Origin: Nitrospirota bacterium
GTDB lineage: Bacteria > Nitrospirota > Nitrospiria > Nitrospirales > Nitrospiraceae
Length of the DNA: 64,000 nucleotides
Assembly (NCBI GenBank): GCA_030682135.1
Contig: JAUXQT010000100.1
Coordinates: 87,366 to 151,365, forward strand
Direction of reading: 5' to 3'
Part shown: positions 37,091 to 46,936 of the stretch, one piece after another
Position numbering within the stretch: position 1 is the stretch's first letter
Layout of the letters: every line of letters begins with the position of its first letter
Notes under the pieces: generated by a model
What the model saw: only the letters and a program-made list of their open reading frames with translations
Databases searched by the model: none
Told to the model about the DNA's origin: nothing
Translations under genes and position numbers: made by a program

Positions 37091-37444
37091 ATGATTACCT
37101 CAATCGCCTTCACCGCCTACCCGGTCTCGAACATGGAGCGGGCCAGAGCCTTCTATGAGCACGTGCTCGGATTGCATGTGAGTTACAACTACCAGGACGT
37201 ATGGGTGGAGTATGATCTGAGTGGATCGACCTTCGCCATCACGACCACGGAGATGGGCCATACCCCTGGGGCCAAAGGCGCAGTCGTGGCATTTGAGGTA
37301 TCGGATCTCGACACCTTCCTGCTGAAGATGAAGGAGCGGGCTGTGTCGTTCGTCGTGGAAGCGTTCACCACGCCGGTCTGCCGCATGGCGGTGATCGAGG
37401 ACCAGGACGGGAATCACATCACGATCCACAAGCGGCATGCATGA
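37091..37444 (+). CDS. VOC (glyoxalase/dioxygenase) family protein
   Basis: FTAYPVSNMERARAFYEHVLGLH; VIEDQDGNHITIHK. Confidence 0.92.
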   Translation: MITSIAFTAYPVSNMERARAFYEHVLGLHVSYNYQDVWVEYDLSGSTFAITTTEMGHTPGAKGAVVAFEVSDLDTFLLKMKERAVSFVVEAFTTPVCRMAVIEDQDGNHITIHKRHA

Positions 37445-37456
37445 GCAGGCGGCTGT

Positions 37457-38446
37457 CTATTTCACATTGATCGTCCCTACCCCGTCTCGAAAGCCCACCG
37501 CTGTCCCAAACGTAGCGCACTTGGCCTGCATGGTCCTGTTCAGGAATTCCACCTCTCGGTCCTTCGCCAGCCGGACATACAGGTCTTCGATGCAGACGGG
37601 ATGGAGAACAATACGTGCGATGCGGCCCCGTTCGAGTTCCAGGACAAACAGGAACGAGAGATCGTTACGCTCATCCCTGTCGACCGCATAGTCGTCGATG
37701 AAGTCGCCGGTCGAGTAGAGGATGGCCTTGCCCTTGTAGAGCTCGATGCCTTGCGGAGTGTGGTTGGAATGGCCCCAATAGAGATCGGCTCCGAGATCGA
37801 CGATCCGATGAGCGAACATCCGCATGGCAGCAGAGGGCGGACCCCAGTTGGGTCCCACGTGCGCGCTGACCACCACGAGATCGGCCAGGCTGCGGATCTG
37901 CTTCAAGACCTGCACAAGCCGGGACCGATAGGGTTCGACCAAGCCCTTTGCATCGTAGGCAATGTAATGCGTGCCAGGTTTCTTCTCCCCCGCCTCCCAT
38001 TCCGTCTCGTTGTCCGTGAGGGAGACAACCGCGAGCCGGCCCTGAGGCAAGTCCACGATAGCAGGGGTGAGGGCCTCGGCGAGCGAGGCGCCGGCCCCTG
38101 TCCGCTTGATGCCGGCTCGGTCGAGCAGTGCGAGGCATTCGAGCAGCGCATCCGTTCCATAGTCCAGCACGTGATTGTTGGCCAAGGTCACGCAGTCGAT
38201 TTTGGCAGCGCGAAGAAAACCGATCGCCCGTGGATGGGCGCGAAAGTGAAAGGCTTTGGAGTCTGGCTGCCACTCACGGCCACGGCCGCTGATCACACAT
38301 TCCAGATTGATCAACCGTCGATCCGCCTTGAGCAGCAGCGGCAACACATCGCTCCAGATCTTGTCCGGTCCGATCGACTGATTCTGGATCACATACTGAT
38401 CCACCAGCCGGCCCAGCATGACATCCCCGGTCAGTGCGATCTGCAT
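37457..38446 (-). CDS. CapA/PgsA-like metallophosphatase family protein
   Basis: LTGDVMLGRLVD; VTLANNHVLDYG; VVSAHVGPNW; WGHSNHTPQGIELYKGKAILYSTGDF. Confidence 0.93.
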   Translation of the reverse strand: MQIALTGDVMLGRLVDQYVIQNQSIGPDKIWSDVLPLLLKADRRLINLECVISGRGREWQPDSKAFHFRAHPRAIGFLRAAKIDCVTLANNHVLDYGTDALLECLALLDRAGIKRTGAGASLAEALTPAIVDLPQGRLAVVSLTDNETEWEAGEKKPGTHYIAYDAKGLVEPYRSRLVQVLKQIRSLADLVVVSAHVGPNWGPPSAAMRMFAHRIVDLGADLYWGHSNHTPQGIELYKGKAILYSTGDFIDDYAVDRDERNDLSFLFVLELERGRIARIVLHPVCIEDLYVRLAKDREVEFLNRTMQAKCATFGTAVGFRDGVGTINVK

Positions 38447-38465
38447 GGCAGGCCCATCCCCTCCG

Positions 38466-38579
38466 TCGTTCGTCTTTCGTATCTCGTCGTTCGCAAGCGG
38501 AGGCCTTCCTAGCCTGCGAGAGACGTTTCACGAGGAACGCTTCACAGTTCTTGCGCTGGCGGACTTTTTCAGCATCCTG
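38466..38579. repeat. Heptad-phased palindrome abutting an F2 terminal fragment
   Basis: CGTCGTT CGTCTTT CGTATCT CGTCGTT ... ACGTTTC ACGAGGA ACGCTTC ACAGTTC then GGACTTTTTCAGCATCCTG. Confidence 0.75.
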
Positions 38580-39041
38580 TTAACGCCCGAACCGTCCCAT
38601 GAGCTGCGCCTCGGCCAAGACGTGTCCCTTGCACGCATCCAAGACTTGAGCCTTGGTCGCGCGGGGCTTCAGATTCAATGTGACATCCAGGGCATAGAGC
38701 CTGAAGTAGTACCGGTGGGGCTTGCCAGGCGGAGGACAGGGTCCGCCGTAACCGAGCCGCTTGAAGTCATTCAATCCTTGCAGAGCCCCGTCCGGCAAAC
38801 GGCCCTTGGGAGGCACACCCTCCGTGAGCCCGCGCAGATCAAGAGGGAGATCGTAGATCACCCAATGCACCCATGTACCGACCGGCGCGTCGGGATCGTC
38901 CGCAATGATGACGAAGCTTTTCGTCTCGGCCGGTGGTACAGACCAATGGAGCGGCGGCGACAGATCCTCACCTTCACAGGTATAGCGGCGCGGGATAAGA
39001 TCCCCGGATGTGAATGCCGAACTTGTGAGCTGAAACGCCAT
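38580..39041 (-). CDS. YbhB/YbcL family Raf kinase inhibitor-like protein
   Basis: MAFQLTSSAFTSGDLIPRRYTCEGEDLSPPLHW; DPDAPVGTWVHWVIYD. Confidence 0.95.
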   Translation of the reverse strand: MAFQLTSSAFTSGDLIPRRYTCEGEDLSPPLHWSVPPAETKSFVIIADDPDAPVGTWVHWVIYDLPLDLRGLTEGVPPKGRLPDGALQGLNDFKRLGYGGPCPPPGKPHRYYFRLYALDVTLNLKPRATKAQVLDACKGHVLAEAQLMGRFGR

Positions 39042-39129
39042 AGGCTTCTCCCTCCTCTGAACCAATACCGAACAAGGCGCAGGTTTCACGACCGTACGTG
39101 GCGGGAACCATCGCTGGCGTAGCGGACCT

Positions 39130-39819
39130 TTACGCCGGGAGTTTCCTCTCCGGCGTCAGCGCCCTGCGGACCTTCTCCAGACACGCGATCACCTCCTCAT
39201 CCTCGACCTGGGGAAACTGTTCATAAAACTGGCCGATCCCGAAGAACCACTCGGACGTGTGCAGAACCACCACCTCGTCGACAAGCACCTTCAGCTCGGC
39301 CAATACTCGTGGAGGCGCGACCGGCACCGCAGCAACGATCTTCGCCGTCTCCGCCTTGAGCAGGGCGCCCAACGACGCATAGAACGTCGCCCCCGTCGCA
39401 ATACCATCGTCCACCAGGATGACCGTCTGCCCTTTCAGCGAGGGAAGCGCCCGCCCATCCCGATATCGCTCAATTCTTCGGCGGACTTCTCTCTCCTGAC
39501 AAAGAATCTCCTCGTCCACTTCTGCCTTGCTCACGTGATATTCCCGGATCACATCCTCGTTCATATGCCGGTAGCCTGTTTCGGCCAGGGCGCCCATTGC
39601 GAGCTCGGGATTCGAGGGAGTTCCCAACTTACGCGTGATGAACACGTCCAAAGGGAGCCGCAACGCCAGACTGATGTCATAACCCACCGTCACCCCGCCA
39701 CGAGGTAACGCAATGACGATCGTATTCTTCGCTTCCTTGTAATGGAGAAGCTTCTGAGCCAATCGTTGGCCTGCATCATGGCGATCCCGAAAGAGAGCAA
39801 ACTCACCACGAGGAATCAT
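39130..39819 (-). CDS. Phosphoribosyltransferase family protein
   Basis: FRDRHDAGQRLAQKLL; VIALPRGGVTVGYDISLALRLPLDVFITRKLG; VILVDDGIATGATFYA. Confidence 0.93.
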   Translation of the reverse strand: MIPRGEFALFRDRHDAGQRLAQKLLHYKEAKNTIVIALPRGGVTVGYDISLALRLPLDVFITRKLGTPSNPELAMGALAETGYRHMNEDVIREYHVSKAEVDEEILCQEREVRRRIERYRDGRALPSLKGQTVILVDDGIATGATFYASLGALLKAETAKIVAAVPVAPPRVLAELKVLVDEVVVLHTSEWFFGIGQFYEQFPQVEDEEVIACLEKVRRALTPERKLPA

Positions 39820-40373
39820 CGCTTCCCCTCCGGCAACGGAATCCATTGAGGCGGCCCCCAATACGGACCCCAATAGGGTCCCCAGTAGGCGCCGAAATAG
39901 GGATAGGGACGGCTCCACCAGACGGGAACCTTGGGAGGCCAGACTGTCACGGCCTTGATGTCCATTGTGGGATAGACATAGTCAACTTCGTCCACCGGCA
40001 AGCTGACCGATCCGGTGACTTCGCCAACCACCGTCATGCGCGTCCCCATCGGGATCGTCGCCGGATCGAGGAATTTCTTGTGGAAAGCAAGGAATCGTCC
40101 CTGCGAGTCAGTCAACCGACCTGTCGGTTCGTAGTCTTCGTCCAGAGGCAACTCAAGAATTTCGATCCTCGTCCCGTCCTGTTTCAACGGTTTGGCCGTC
40201 AAGACCATCCCGCCAACCACAATCAGACGGCCTTTGTACGAGAGCGGCGAGGCCTTCACTTGCAGAAACGAAACACGCTCATCGATTTTGTCTTTGAGGT
40301 CGGGAGGAACGACGGGAACCCCCGCGCATCCCGTCACCAGCACAGCCACTCCGATAGAAACAAGACCCCTCAT
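39816..40373 (-). CDS. Slp-family outer-membrane lipoprotein
   Basis: LVTGCAGVPVVPPDL; SPLSYKGRLIVVGGMVL; C-terminal YWGPYWGPYWGP. Confidence 0.85.
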   Translation of the reverse strand: MRGLVSIGVAVLVTGCAGVPVVPPDLKDKIDERVSFLQVKASPLSYKGRLIVVGGMVLTAKPLKQDGTRIEILELPLDEDYEPTGRLTDSQGRFLAFHKKFLDPATIPMGTRMTVVGEVTGSVSLPVDEVDYVYPTMDIKAVTVWPPKVPVWWSRPYPYFGAYWGPYWGPYWGPPQWIPLPEGKR

Positions 40374-40603
40374 TGAATCCCTCGAATCCTTCCATGCGTT
40401 ACGTAGTCTCCCCTCATGAATGAGCAAGAGAGGTGCCGAAGTCCTTTCCAAATGGAGAAACGTAACCACCTGAACCTTCAAGGGAAGTTGAATCGCTGTC
40501 GGCACACGAGCGTGACTCGCAGGATTCAGCTGAGGGATTTTTCCACAATGCTCGAATTATGCTGAGGCAAGGAGGGACAGTCGGATGAGTTCAGACGGCT
40601 CTC

Positions 40604-40730
40604 GCAGGCTGTTCAAAAAGGCCGTCCAGCAAGGCCGCAGCCGATGAAAGCACCGGAGGCGTAGCCTCTGGCTACGTTGAGGATGCGTTCGAGGCGAGAA
40701 CGAAGCCGGCGGCCTTTTTCAACAGCCTGC
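40604..40730. repeat. Family F2 repeat with compensating terminal changes
   Basis: GCAGGCTGTTCAAAAAGGCCG...CGGCCTTTTTCAACAGCCTGC. Confidence 0.9.
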
Positions 40731-40819
40731 TAGTCGGACGTCCCCTTCCGCCAGAAGATCCACAGGAGCACCGCGGACACGATAACCGCGAGGATCAGTT
40801 CAAAGACTTCAGCAGACAT
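40730..40819 (-). CDS. Very small TM protein (29 aa)
   Basis: MSAEVFELILAVIVSAVLLWIFWRKGTSD, TAG stop overlapping the F2 edge. Confidence 0.4.
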   Translation of the reverse strand: MSAEVFELILAVIVSAVLLWIFWRKGTSD

Positions 40820-40855
40820 AGATACACCCACCGAGCCAAATCGAGCTGTCGCTTC

Positions 40856-41581
40856 TCACGGGCGGACCTCCAAGCGATTAACGACCTTGTCGACCCCGAA
40901 GACGTACCAGGCATCGAACTCGGCCATTTCCTTCTGCGGCGCAGAGGGCGCATCTCCTTCCAGCGTGACCACCGATTTCTTCACCGTCACACGAATGCGC
41001 TCGACATTGACGAAGGGGTCCTTTTCCAACACGAGGCGCACCGCTTTCGCCATTTCCTCATCGGAATCGTCCTGCAGCGGAACGACCTCCATGCCATTGA
41101 CGACGTCTCGACTCCCTGGGACCCACCAGGCCAACACGCCGGCCAGCCGCTTCTGGATGAGGCTGGTCACATGATCGTCCAGGAGCACGACCCCGTCCGT
41201 CACGGACACTTGAATCACTCCATGCGGCGTCACGGTCGACTCCCGGACTGTTTCCCAGGTCCCTTTGCGCTTCACCTGAATCGTACAGTTCTGCAGGCCT
41301 GGCGCATGCAGTAATGCATCGCGCAGGGCGTCCAGGATCGCTCCATCGCCCATGTGGGTGGAAGGCGTCACGTGCAGTCGATCCACAATGCCTGTGACTC
41401 CGGGGACGGCAATCGCAAGTTCCAGTGAGAGTTTCTTCGCTGCCACATGCTCCGCCTCACCTTCCAGGGTGAGGACGCCGTCGCTGAAGTCCATGCGAAC
41501 GGGATATTTGTGCAAGTTGATGCGGGGCTCCCGCTCGAATGCCGCTCGCACCGCTGTGAGGACTTGACACTGATTCGTCAT
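40856..41581 (-). CDS. BON domain protein (three BON-like repeats)
   Basis: VRAAFEREPRINLHKYPVRMDFSDGVLTLEGEAEHVAAK and two further BON-like units. Confidence 0.88.
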   Translation of the reverse strand: MTNQCQVLTAVRAAFEREPRINLHKYPVRMDFSDGVLTLEGEAEHVAAKKLSLELAIAVPGVTGIVDRLHVTPSTHMGDGAILDALRDALLHAPGLQNCTIQVKRKGTWETVRESTVTPHGVIQVSVTDGVVLLDDHVTSLIQKRLAGVLAWWVPGSRDVVNGMEVVPLQDDSDEEMAKAVRLVLEKDPFVNVERIRVTVKKSVVTLEGDAPSAPQKEMAEFDAWYVFGVDKVVNRLEVRP

Positions 41582-41658
41582 GGCAGACTCCTTCTTGTCT
41601 GACAGAATGCTGAAAAATCATCCGGTGCCGCAGCTCACTGAGCAGCCGGCTGCTTAAA

Positions 41659-42105
41659 TCAGCGCCTCGGCATGAGCGCCTCGATCCTGGTTTTGAGAAC
41701 CTCTGGATCGCTGATGCCGCGCAACGACAGGAGCCGGTCCCCGCACATGGAGTGGAGTACGACCGTGCCGATGCTCATGAACTGCGCGAGGGGACCCTGC
41801 GTGATCGTGACCTCGCGAATGTCGCCGATCGCCATCGCTTGAATTTCACGGCCCGTGTACCAATTCCTCACGACCACTCGCTGCGAGGTCAGGCTGTACC
41901 AAGCCCAGTGACGCAGGATGGCGGCCAAGACCAGAAGGATGACGGCTCCGACTCCCCACACTTCCCCTCCGGTCACGTCAAACCGCAGAAAGATCCAGCC
42001 ACGCAAGCCCGCCATGAGGCTCAAGAAATAGAGCCATGTGAACTGTCTCCAGGAGGGATAAGAACTCCACCGTTCCATCTCCCCAGGCTGCTGCTGTCCA
42101 GCCAT
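41659..42105 (-). CDS. PH (bPH2) domain membrane protein
   Basis: Two TM segments then YSLTSQRVVVRNWYTGREIQAMAIGDIREVTITQGPLAQFMSIGTVVL. Confidence 0.8.
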   Translation of the reverse strand: MAGQQQPGEMERWSSYPSWRQFTWLYFLSLMAGLRGWIFLRFDVTGGEVWGVGAVILLVLAAILRHWAWYSLTSQRVVVRNWYTGREIQAMAIGDIREVTITQGPLAQFMSIGTVVLHSMCGDRLLSLRGISDPEVLKTRIEALMPRR

Positions 42106-42429
42106 CTCGTCCGATCTGACCATGTGTCAGCTCAAGACTTTCCATCCTGCGCCAGGGAGTGAATCGAGTGCCTCGTCTTCTCAGCTGAGCAAGGCCGGTA
42201 CCATCCGCCAAAACCGAGTCTTCTCCCGAGTTCATCGAAAAAGCAGCAGCTTGGAACGAAGCCCTCGATCAGACCCGGAGGGCCAAGGGAAATCTTGCTA
42301 CAACGAGCCGGCCATACGTGTAGTGAAACGCTACAGGAGCCGTGAAACATGTGTACCGGCACTCCATTTCTTTACGGCACCGGGCTTGCTCATTCTTCCA
42401 GGCATCATCACCCAGGCTTCGTCTCTCTT

Positions 42430-43185
42430 ATGACATCCCTAACTCGTGCACTGACATTGTTGTGGATGACCTTCGCCATGCTGATCCCCTGTCTGATTAT
42501 CATCCCCGGATGCAGCGGTGACTCTCGCCAAGGCCCACCCCTCTCCGACCCCACGCGCCAAGCCGAGCGAGACAGGATGGTGGAGGAACAGATCATCCCC
42601 CGTGGCATCAAGGACCCAACCGTCCTCGCCGCGGTGCGTCGTATTCCCCGCCATCGGTTTGTGCCTGCCCTCTACTCCGCCTTCGCCTACAACGACGGCC
42701 CTCTCCCGATCGGCCACGGTCAGACCATCTCGCAACCCTTTGTCGTCGCGCTCATGACTGAAGCGCTCGCCTTGCAAGGAGCCAAGAAGGTGCTGGAAGT
42801 GGGAACCGGCTCCGGTTATCAGGCTGCAGTCTTGGCTGAAATTGTGCCCCATGTCTTCACTATCGAAATCGTCGAGCCCCTGGCGACAGAGGCTGCGCAG
42901 ACGCTGGCGGAACTTGGCTACCGCAACATCCACACGCGCGTCGGTGACGGCTATCGAGGCTGGCCGGAAGAAGCCCCCTTCGATGCCATCATCGTGACCG
43001 CCGCACCCGATCACGTGCCGCAGCCGCTCCTCGATCAACTCGCCGTCGGAGGGCGGCTGATTCTTCCGGTCGGCCGCTACTACCAGACCCTGGAACTCTA
43101 TCGCCGAACGGCAGAGGGTTATGAGCGCAAGATCATCTCGTTCGTGCGGTTTGTCCCGCTGGTCCGCGAGGGGCAAGAAGAGTAG
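42430..43185 (+). CDS. pcm: Protein-L-isoaspartate O-methyltransferase (exported/lipoprotein form)
   Basis: VEEQIIPRGIKDPTVLAAVRRIPRHRFVP; LEVGTGSGYQAAVLAEI; IIVTAAPDHVPQPLLDQL. Confidence 0.93.
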   Translation: MTSLTRALTLLWMTFAMLIPCLIIIPGCSGDSRQGPPLSDPTRQAERDRMVEEQIIPRGIKDPTVLAAVRRIPRHRFVPALYSAFAYNDGPLPIGHGQTISQPFVVALMTEALALQGAKKVLEVGTGSGYQAAVLAEIVPHVFTIEIVEPLATEAAQTLAELGYRNIHTRVGDGYRGWPEEAPFDAIIVTAAPDHVPQPLLDQLAVGGRLILPVGRYYQTLELYRRTAEGYERKIISFVRFVPLVREGQEE

Positions 43186-43194
43186 ACCCGACAG

Positions 43195-44547
43195 ATGGAG
43201 AAAGCCGTGCGAGATCCGTCCACACTGCCCCGCCACATCGGCTGGTTCACAGCCAGCTGCGTCCTTGTCAGCAACGTCGTCGGCAGCGGCATCTTTACCA
43301 CGACGGGATTCATGGCCCGCGACCTCGGCCATCCAGGCTTGATCCTCTCGATTTGGCTCATGGGGGCAGTGATCGCACTCGCAGGAGCCCTCTCCTACAG
43401 TGAGTTGGGCGCGGCCTTTCCGGTCGCCGGCGGAGAATATGCGTACCTTCGCCGGGCCTATGGGCCGTTTGTCGGGTTCCTCAGCGGATGGACGTCCTTC
43501 ACCATCGGCTTCAGCGCGGCCATTGCGGCAGGCGCCGTGAGCTTCGCCGCCTACTTCCTCCAACTCGTTCCGCTTGATGACGAGGGAGGGAGGCAGTCAA
43601 CGGTCTTGGCGTTGGCCCTCCTCTGGTCAGTGACAGGCTTCCACCTGGCCGGCGCAGGAGCAGGCGGGGCTCTCCAGCGGACGCTGACAGTGCTGAAGGT
43701 GGGGGCCATACTGTTGCTGATCGCGGCGGGTCTGATGGTCGGGAGAGGCGACTGGGCGCATTTCACTCCCTCAGATACTCATCCTGTCCCAGGCATCGGA
43801 CCCTACGTCGTGTCGTTGATCTTTGCCCTCTATGCCTATTCGGGCTGGAATGCCGCGGCCTATCTGGCTGGAGAGATCACCGATCCTGCCCGCACCATCC
43901 CCCGGACGATGATCGGCGGTACGCTCTTCGTCGCACTGCTCTATCTCATACTGAACGGGTTCTACTTCTACGCATTGCCGGTGACGGAACTGGCTAAGCC
44001 GCCACTCCTGCCTGTCGCCGATAAATCCGCACGAGCGCTACTGGGCCTCGAGGCTGGCCGATTCTTGACCGCCATGCTGTGCCTTTCGATCGCAGGAGCC
44101 GTGAGTGCCATGGTATGGGCCGGACCGCGCGTCTACTATGCGATGGCGCAAGACGGCTTAATTCCCTCCCTCTTCGCGAACAGCCCTGGCAGGCAACAGA
44201 CGCCGATCAACGCCATCCTGCTGCAAAGCCTCTGGGCCTCAGCTCTGATTCTATCGGGGAGCTTCGAACGGCTGGTGATTTACAGCGGCACGGTGCTCAT
44301 GATCTTCAGCGCACTGGCAGTGGGAGCAGTACCGATCCTGCGTCGGCGGGAACCGGACCTGCCCCGCCCCTATCGCACCCCCCTCTACCCGCTTGTCACG
44401 GGATTCTATATTCTGGTGTCGGCCGTGATCGTCGGGACCGCGCTCTACGAGCGTCCGGTGGAAGGAGGTCTGGGAATTGCCACCGTCTTAGCTGGAACGC
44501 CGCTCTACCTACTCTGGCGGAGGCTGCGCAGAGACAGCCGTTCGTGA
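43195..44547 (+). CDS. APC family amino acid permease
   Basis: VSNVVGSGIFTTTGFM; YSELGAAFPVAGGEYAYLRRAYG; 12 TM-like. Confidence 0.93.
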   Translation: MEKAVRDPSTLPRHIGWFTASCVLVSNVVGSGIFTTTGFMARDLGHPGLILSIWLMGAVIALAGALSYSELGAAFPVAGGEYAYLRRAYGPFVGFLSGWTSFTIGFSAAIAAGAVSFAAYFLQLVPLDDEGGRQSTVLALALLWSVTGFHLAGAGAGGALQRTLTVLKVGAILLLIAAGLMVGRGDWAHFTPSDTHPVPGIGPYVVSLIFALYAYSGWNAAAYLAGEITDPARTIPRTMIGGTLFVALLYLILNGFYFYALPVTELAKPPLLPVADKSARALLGLEAGRFLTAMLCLSIAGAVSAMVWAGPRVYYAMAQDGLIPSLFANSPGRQQTPINAILLQSLWASALILSGSFERLVIYSGTVLMIFSALAVGAVPILRRREPDLPRPYRTPLYPLVTGFYILVSAVIVGTALYERPVEGGLGIATVLAGTPLYLLWRRLRRDSRS

Positions 44548-44698
44548 AGCGAGGCTGAGGTCATGGATGAGCGTCGATTCGACTTGCTTCAATACTCCTG
44601 AGCCTTCCCCAAAAAGCTGGCGGTGCCACAGAAAAGACTCCCGGTACCTTTTCTGGTTTCTTGCTTGGGTGAGAGGAAGACTTACGGAGCCAGACCCC

Positions 44699-44905
44699 TT
44701 ATCCGCCGCCTTCCTTTTCGATCTTGCGCTTTTTGGACAACGCTTCCGCCTGTACCACGTTCTTGCAATGTTCACACACCCAGTGGCCATACAACAGCGC
44801 CGGCCCCACCCCTCCGCAGAGAAGACAATGGCTGGGTTCTTCGAACGGCGGCTTCTCCTCTCGTTTTTCTTCCCTGTTCTGTTCCGGTTTCTCCGACTTC
44901 ATCAT
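44699..44905 (-). CDS. Small zinc-ribbon-like protein
   Basis: CLLCGGVGPALLYGHWVCEHCKNVVQAEALSK (two CxxC). Confidence 0.7.
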   Translation of the reverse strand: MMKSEKPEQNREEKREEKPPFEEPSHCLLCGGVGPALLYGHWVCEHCKNVVQAEALSKKRKIEKEGGG

Positions 44906-44961
44906 CGTAGCCTCCGTTGTATCTCACGCGATCGTCGTGTGATGCCCTGACCTCGTTTCTC

Positions 44962-46410
44962 CTACCCCTTCACACAAATGAGCGGTTCGAGCCTGGCCAC
45001 CTTCCGAGCCAGCTTCGCCTCGTCCGCCGCGTCGACCACCTCGCTGACATCCTTGTACGCGCCGGGCGCTTCTTCGGCGACTCCGCGAAACGACGGACTG
45101 CGAATCAGAATCCCGCGCGCGGCTAACTCCTTCACCACGTCATGGCCGTGCCACTGTCGAAGCGCCTGATGCCGGCTCATGCTGCGGCCGGCTCCATGAC
45201 AAGCAGACCCGAACGCCAGCGACATACTCTCCTTCGTGCCCACGAGCACATACGAAGCCGTCCCCATCGTGCCACCGATCAGGACCGGCTGCCCCACGGC
45301 TCGCAAAGACGGAGGCACATCTGGATGGCCGGGTCCGAAGGCCCGCGTGGCACCCTTGCGATGGACGAAAAGACGAGTGGGTGTCCCGTCGATGACATGC
45401 TCCTCGACTTTGCAGGTATTATGGGAGACGTCGTAGAGCAACGAAAGCGTCGCCTGTGGCAAGAAGTCGGCGAACGTCTGCCTGACGAGATGGGTGACGA
45501 TCTGACGGTTGGCGAGGGCGCAGTTGATCCCTGCTCGCATCGCGCCGAGATAATCATGCCCCACGTCCGAATTGATTGGGGCGGACGCCAATTCCCGATC
45601 CGGCAATTCAATGTGGTACCGCGCCGCGCTGACGGCCATGCGCTTAAGAAATTCTGTGCCGATCTGATGGCCGAGTCCGCGCGAGCCACAATGGATGCTG
45701 ACGACGAGGTCTCCTTCGCGGAATCCGAAGACCGACGCCACTGCTGCATCGAAGACCTTCACGACCTGTTGCACTTCGAGGTAGTGGTTCCCGGAGCCGA
45801 GCGTCCCCATCTCATCCTGCTGGCGCTTCTTGGCATAGTCCGACACGCAGTCCGGTTTGGCGCCGGCCATGCAGCCATGCTCTTCGATGAACTCGAGGTC
45901 CTCGTGCAGCCCGTAGCCTTTCCCCACCGCCCAGCGCGCGCCGCCAGCAAGCATGGCATCCATCTCGTGCCGATCCAAGTGCACCTTCCCCCTGCTCCCG
46001 ACCCCCGCGGGAATGCGATGAAACAAGGCATCGGCCAGTTGCTCCTTCACCGGCTGAAGATCCTCGACCGTGAGTCCCGTGCGAAGCGCCCGGACGCCAC
46101 AGGAAATGTCGAAGCCTACACCGCCGGCGGACACCACTCCTCCGAGATCGGGATCGAACGCGGCAACTCCGCCGATGGGAAACCCATAGCCCCAATGGGC
46201 ATCGGGCATCGCATAGGAGGCCTGGACAATCCCCGGCAACGTCGCAACGTTGGTGACTTGTTCATAGACCTTCTCGTCCATGTCGTGAATCAAGGATTCG
46301 GTGGCATAGATCACCCCCGGCACCCGCATCTTACCGCGCGGAGAAATATGCCATTCGTCAGGCCCTCGTCGTTTCAACTGGTTGAGATCCATCTCCGCCT
46401 CATGTCCCAA
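44962..46410 (-). CDS. rtcB: RtcB RNA ligase
   Basis: VASYAMPDAHWGYGFPIGGVAAFD-like motifs; GGVGFDISCGVR; GTLGSGNHYLEVQ; SIHCGSRGLGHQ; CHGAGRSMSR. Confidence 0.97.
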   Translation of the reverse strand: MGHEAEMDLNQLKRRGPDEWHISPRGKMRVPGVIYATESLIHDMDEKVYEQVTNVATLPGIVQASYAMPDAHWGYGFPIGGVAAFDPDLGGVVSAGGVGFDISCGVRALRTGLTVEDLQPVKEQLADALFHRIPAGVGSRGKVHLDRHEMDAMLAGGARWAVGKGYGLHEDLEFIEEHGCMAGAKPDCVSDYAKKRQQDEMGTLGSGNHYLEVQQVVKVFDAAVASVFGFREGDLVVSIHCGSRGLGHQIGTEFLKRMAVSAARYHIELPDRELASAPINSDVGHDYLGAMRAGINCALANRQIVTHLVRQTFADFLPQATLSLLYDVSHNTCKVEEHVIDGTPTRLFVHRKGATRAFGPGHPDVPPSLRAVGQPVLIGGTMGTASYVLVGTKESMSLAFGSACHGAGRSMSRHQALRQWHGHDVVKELAARGILIRSPSFRGVAEEAPGAYKDVSEVVDAADEAKLARKVARLEPLICVKG

Positions 46411-46416
46411 TACGGC

Positions 46417-46860
46417 CTATACATCGACGACGCATTGCGCAATCCACCGCCCCCCCTCATCCTGCTTCACGGACAGCTCGGTGTAGGTCGCGCCTTTCAC
46501 TTCGACGGCCGGTTGATGTCTCGCCACCTCGATCGGCTCCCCCCATGCCGTCGCGTGCAACGAATGGTCGTTGAAGCGAACGTGGAACCGGCTGAACAGC
46601 ATCCTCCGTGTAGCCATTTCGTATACGAGCGCATTCAGCCAATCGACCAGCAGCAACTCGTCATCGGGCGCCTCACAGACGATCGGCACCGGTTGTGTCG
46701 GAGCGACAGAGTCCGGGTCGGTGATCACGGCAGTCAACGCCTCCGCCGCTCCTTCAAAGGCCGTCTCCTTGGTCGCACCGATCCCCCGCACACCGATATC
46801 GGCCTGATGCGGGAAATGTTCCCAGCTTCCTTGCAGGGCGTCGAACTGAGGGGACTGCAT
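46417..46860 (-). CDS. Archease
   Basis: [58 protein letters not shown]. Confidence 0.95.
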   Translation of the reverse strand: MQSPQFDALQGSWEHFPHQADIGVRGIGATKETAFEGAAEALTAVITDPDSVAPTQPVPIVCEAPDDELLLVDWLNALVYEMATRRMLFSRFHVRFNDHSLHATAWGEPIEVARHQPAVEVKGATYTELSVKQDEGGRWIAQCVVDV

Positions 46861-46936
46861 GATTAACGGTCCTCGTAAAAATCGCAGATCGACACAGAAC
46901 CCTTCATTGTGCCCGTGCCTCTGTATCGCTCCAGCC

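Noticed and set aside
45142-46866. 574-aa plus-strand ORF over rtcB/archease
   Set aside because: Antisense shadow of clearly identified RtcB and archease genes.
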